Shown here: positions 62,400 to 64,000 of the stretch, piece by piece
How positions within the stretch are numbered: the stretch's first letter is position 1
How the letters are laid out: the number at the start of each line of letters is the position of its first letter
Notes under the pieces: generated by a model
Seen by the model: the letters and a program-made list of their open reading frames with translations, nothing else
Told to the model about the DNA's origin: nothing
Databases searched by the model: none
Made by a program: the position numbers and the translations under genes
From: Cystobacter fuscus
GTDB lineage: Bacteria; Myxococcota; Myxococcia; Myxococcales; Myxococcaceae
Length of the DNA: 64,000 nucleotides
Direction: 5' to 3'
NCBI RefSeq assembly: GCF_002305875.1
Contig: NZ_CP022098.1
Location: 4,712,001 to 4,776,000, forward strand

Positions 62400-63956
62400 A
62401 TGACTTCCAGGCCGCTGACCGTGACTGCCGATTCGGGCCCCCCCTTTCCATGGACGCGAGGGGTGTTGCTGGTCAGTGCGGTGCTGACCGTGCTCCGGCT
62501 CCTCTACTCGACGCAGGTGCAGCTTGCTCCCCAGGAGGCGTACTACTGGCAATATGCCCGCCACCTGGACTGGTCCTACTTCGATCATCCTCCGATGTGC
62601 GCGTGGCTCATCGCCCTGGGAGTGAAGATCGCGGGGACCAGCGAGCTGGGGGTGCGGCTGCTCACGGTGACGTCGGGAACGGTGCTCACGCTGCTGCTCT
62701 ATTCGCTCGGGACCCGCCTGTATTCGCCCGCGGTGGGCGCGTTCACGGCGCTCGCGGCCAACATGACGGTGCTCTTCGGGTTGGGCGCGGTGGTGATGAC
62801 GCCGGACGTGCCGCTCGTGCTCTTCTGGACGGCGGCGCTGCGTGTGTTGTGCGAGCTGGTGCTCCCGGATGGGAAGGGACCGGGAAGGGGCGCGTTCCGC
62901 TGGTACGTGCTGGGCCTGCTCTGTGGGCTCGCGATGCTGTCGAAGTATACCGCCGCGCTGCTGCCCCCGCAGATCCTCGTGACGGCGCTGCTGACGCCGC
63001 GAGGCCGGGCCGCCCTGCGCACGCCTCACCCCTACCTCGCGGTGCTGCTCGCTCTCGCCGTCTTCACGCCGGTCCTCTACTGGAACGCCACGCATGGATG
63101 GGCCTCCTTCTCCTTCCAGACGCGAGGCCGGGCGGAGACGGTGCATGGAGTGCAACCCCATCTCATCGGGCGCTACCTGGGTCTGCAGGCCGTGGCGGTG
63201 GGCCCGTTGTTGTATGGGGCCTTGCTCGCCTCGACGGTGCATGTCGCGCGGCGGGCGTTGAAGGGAGATCCCCGTGCACAACTCCTGGGCCTCGCGAGTC
63301 TGCCCGGACTGCTCGTCTTCACGGCGGTGAGCCCGTTCCACTGGGTGAAGATGAACTGGGTGGCTCCGGCCTACCTGGGCCTGTTCGTGGCGACCGTGGC
63401 TCGGGCGTGGGAACTTCGAGCGGTGCCGTGGCGGCGTGTTCATGGACTGCTCACCCTGAGCACCGGAGGGGCGCTCGTGCTGGGCATGTATCTCATGCCC
63501 TTCTCTCCCCTCATTCCCTTCCGGGAGAAGGACAACCTGGTGAATGGCTGGCGGGAGCTGGCCGCGCACGTGCAAACCTACCGCGAGCAATGGGACGCTT
63601 CCGCCCGGCCTCCCCTGGTCATCGGGTGGGGCTACAAGACGGCGAGCGAGCTGGCCTTCTACCTGCCGGATCATCCTGAAACGCAGTCGGATGGGGCCCT
63701 CGGTGGCTCCGGACTGGCTTATGACTTCTGGATGGACAGGGTGCGCGGGCTGGACACGGATGCGATCATCGTCTCGGACGCGCGGCAGCCCCTGCGCGAC
63801 GCGGAGGAGCGTCTGCGGGACCACTGCGACGAGGTGCGCGCGCTCGAGCCAGTGACAGTGTACCGGGGTTTCCGGCCGGTGACGACCTTCGGTCTCTGGC
63901 ATTGCGAGCACTGGCATGCGTCGAGCGACCGCCGCCGTGGACCGGATGGCCCTTGA
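62400..63956 (+). CDS. GT39/ArnT-like membrane glycosyltransferase
   Basis: 518 residues with about ten to twelve membrane helices. The first outer loop has QEAYYWQYARHLDWSYFDHPPM, the Glu-containing catalytic loop of GT39-type polyprenol-phosphate-sugar transferases such as ArnT. The C-terminal soluble part holds GWGYKTASELAFYLPDHPE and ends in a polar tail with His and Arg. It could modify lipid A or a surface polymer. It starts 31 bases after the efflux permease on the same strand, so it may be cotranscribed. No clear GT2 donor partner is adjacent, but the one at 51479 could serve. Confidence 0.88.
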   Translation: MTSRPLTVTADSGPPFPWTRGVLLVSAVLTVLRLLYSTQVQLAPQEAYYWQYARHLDWSYFDHPPMCAWLIALGVKIAGTSELGVRLLTVTSGTVLTLLLYSLGTRLYSPAVGAFTALAANMTVLFGLGAVVMTPDVPLVLFWTAALRVLCELVLPDGKGPGRGAFRWYVLGLLCGLAMLSKYTAALLPPQILVTALLTPRGRAALRTPHPYLAVLLALAVFTPVLYWNATHGWASFSFQTRGRAETVHGVQPHLIGRYLGLQAVAVGPLLYGALLASTVHVARRALKGDPRAQLLGLASLPGLLVFTAVSPFHWVKMNWVAPAYLGLFVATVARAWELRAVPWRRVHGLLTLSTGGALVLGMYLMPFSPLIPFREKDNLVNGWRELAAHVQTYREQWDASARPPLVIGWGYKTASELAFYLPDHPETQSDGALGGSGLAYDFWMDRVRGLDTDAIIVSDARQPLRDAEERLRDHCDEVRALEPVTVYRGFRPVTTFGLWHCEHWHASSDRRRGPDGP

Positions 63957-64000
63957 ACATCTCTCACCACCTCGGGCTCCCGCGTTTCACTGGCAGAGGG
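63953..64000 (+). CDS. Possible start of the next gene, truncated by the window
   Basis: A TTG overlaps the GT39 stop (TTGA at 63953-63956), and the frame stays open for the remaining 16 codons (MNISHHLGLPRFTGRG). Several genes here use such an overlap. Too short to identify. Confidence 0.25.
   Translation, partial: MNISHHLGLPRFTGRG

Noticed and set aside
1-64000. tRNA, rRNA, CRISPR array, complete insertion sequence or replication origin
   Set aside because: None seen by eye; a covariance-model and repeat scan would be needed to exclude small RNAs.

Overview
This window is about 70% G+C chromosomal DNA from a myxobacterium, most likely the suborder Cystobacterineae (Cystobacter, Archangium, Melittangium or Stigmatella type). 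The strongest evidence is a complete Frz chemosensory locus (frzZ divergent from frzA-frzB-frzCD-frzE-frzG-frzF) with a FrzS homologue about 6 kb away, an arrangement I know only from Myxococcus xanthus and relatives. Eukaryote-like Ser/Thr kinases, secreted Cys-rich lipoproteins and many GTG or TTG starts in overlapping genes fit the same group. I saw no rRNA, tRNA, CRISPR array or intact insertion sequence.

Layout. 0-5 kb: lipoprotein, homoserine dehydrogenase, BirA, type III pantothenate kinase and a myxobacterial hypothetical, all on the plus strand. 5-12.8 kb: frzS, an ECF sigma / zinc anti-sigma pair and alanine dehydrogenase (minus strand), then a radical SAM protein and an amidase (plus strand). 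12.8-21.5 kb: the frz cluster. It encodes two-receiver FrzZ, two CheW-like proteins, a soluble receptor, a CheA-CheY fusion kinase, a methylesterase and a TPR methyltransferase. In M. xanthus this pathway sets the frequency of gliding reversals. 21.5-37.5 kb: mixed genes, including a DUF1015-like protein, a secreted GH128-type glucanase, an aldo/keto reductase, a DUF72 protein, a PEGA-domain kinase facing a periplasmic protein and a lipoprotein, a GAF-PAS histidine kinase, an unknown protein with a duplicated module, and an ABC exporter operon. 37.5-42.2 kb: a small coiled-coil protein, hemB, then DUF4177, RDD and a double ATP-grasp protein in overlapping reading frames.

42.3-46 kb is the most accessory-looking part. 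It holds a two-gene unit of an SMC/OLD-like ATPase and a PD-(D/E)XK nuclease-like protein, a repeat-bearing gap, and a trypsin-like protease with four 40-residue C-terminal repeats. 46-54.5 kb: a 1315-residue kinase / degenerate cyclase / ATPase / TPR protein, then a minus-strand glycan operon (two sugar-nucleotide epimerase-like proteins, a GT2 enzyme, a polytopic membrane protein). 54.6-64 kb: an OmpR-type two-component system divergent from a CusCBA-like RND efflux operon, followed by a GT39 membrane glycosyltransferase.

The best candidate for something undescribed is the ATPase/nuclease pair at 42352-43988, which is built like an anti-phage or anti-plasmid module. Also worth attention are the roughly 257-residue Pro/Ala linker in FrzZ, the fused double ATP-grasp enzyme, the duplicated-module protein at 33449-33931, and several precise inverted repeats in regulatory positions (frzZ-frzA, frzCD-frzE, the sigma gene and the efflux intergenic region). 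All functions are read from motifs and context; no database search was run.
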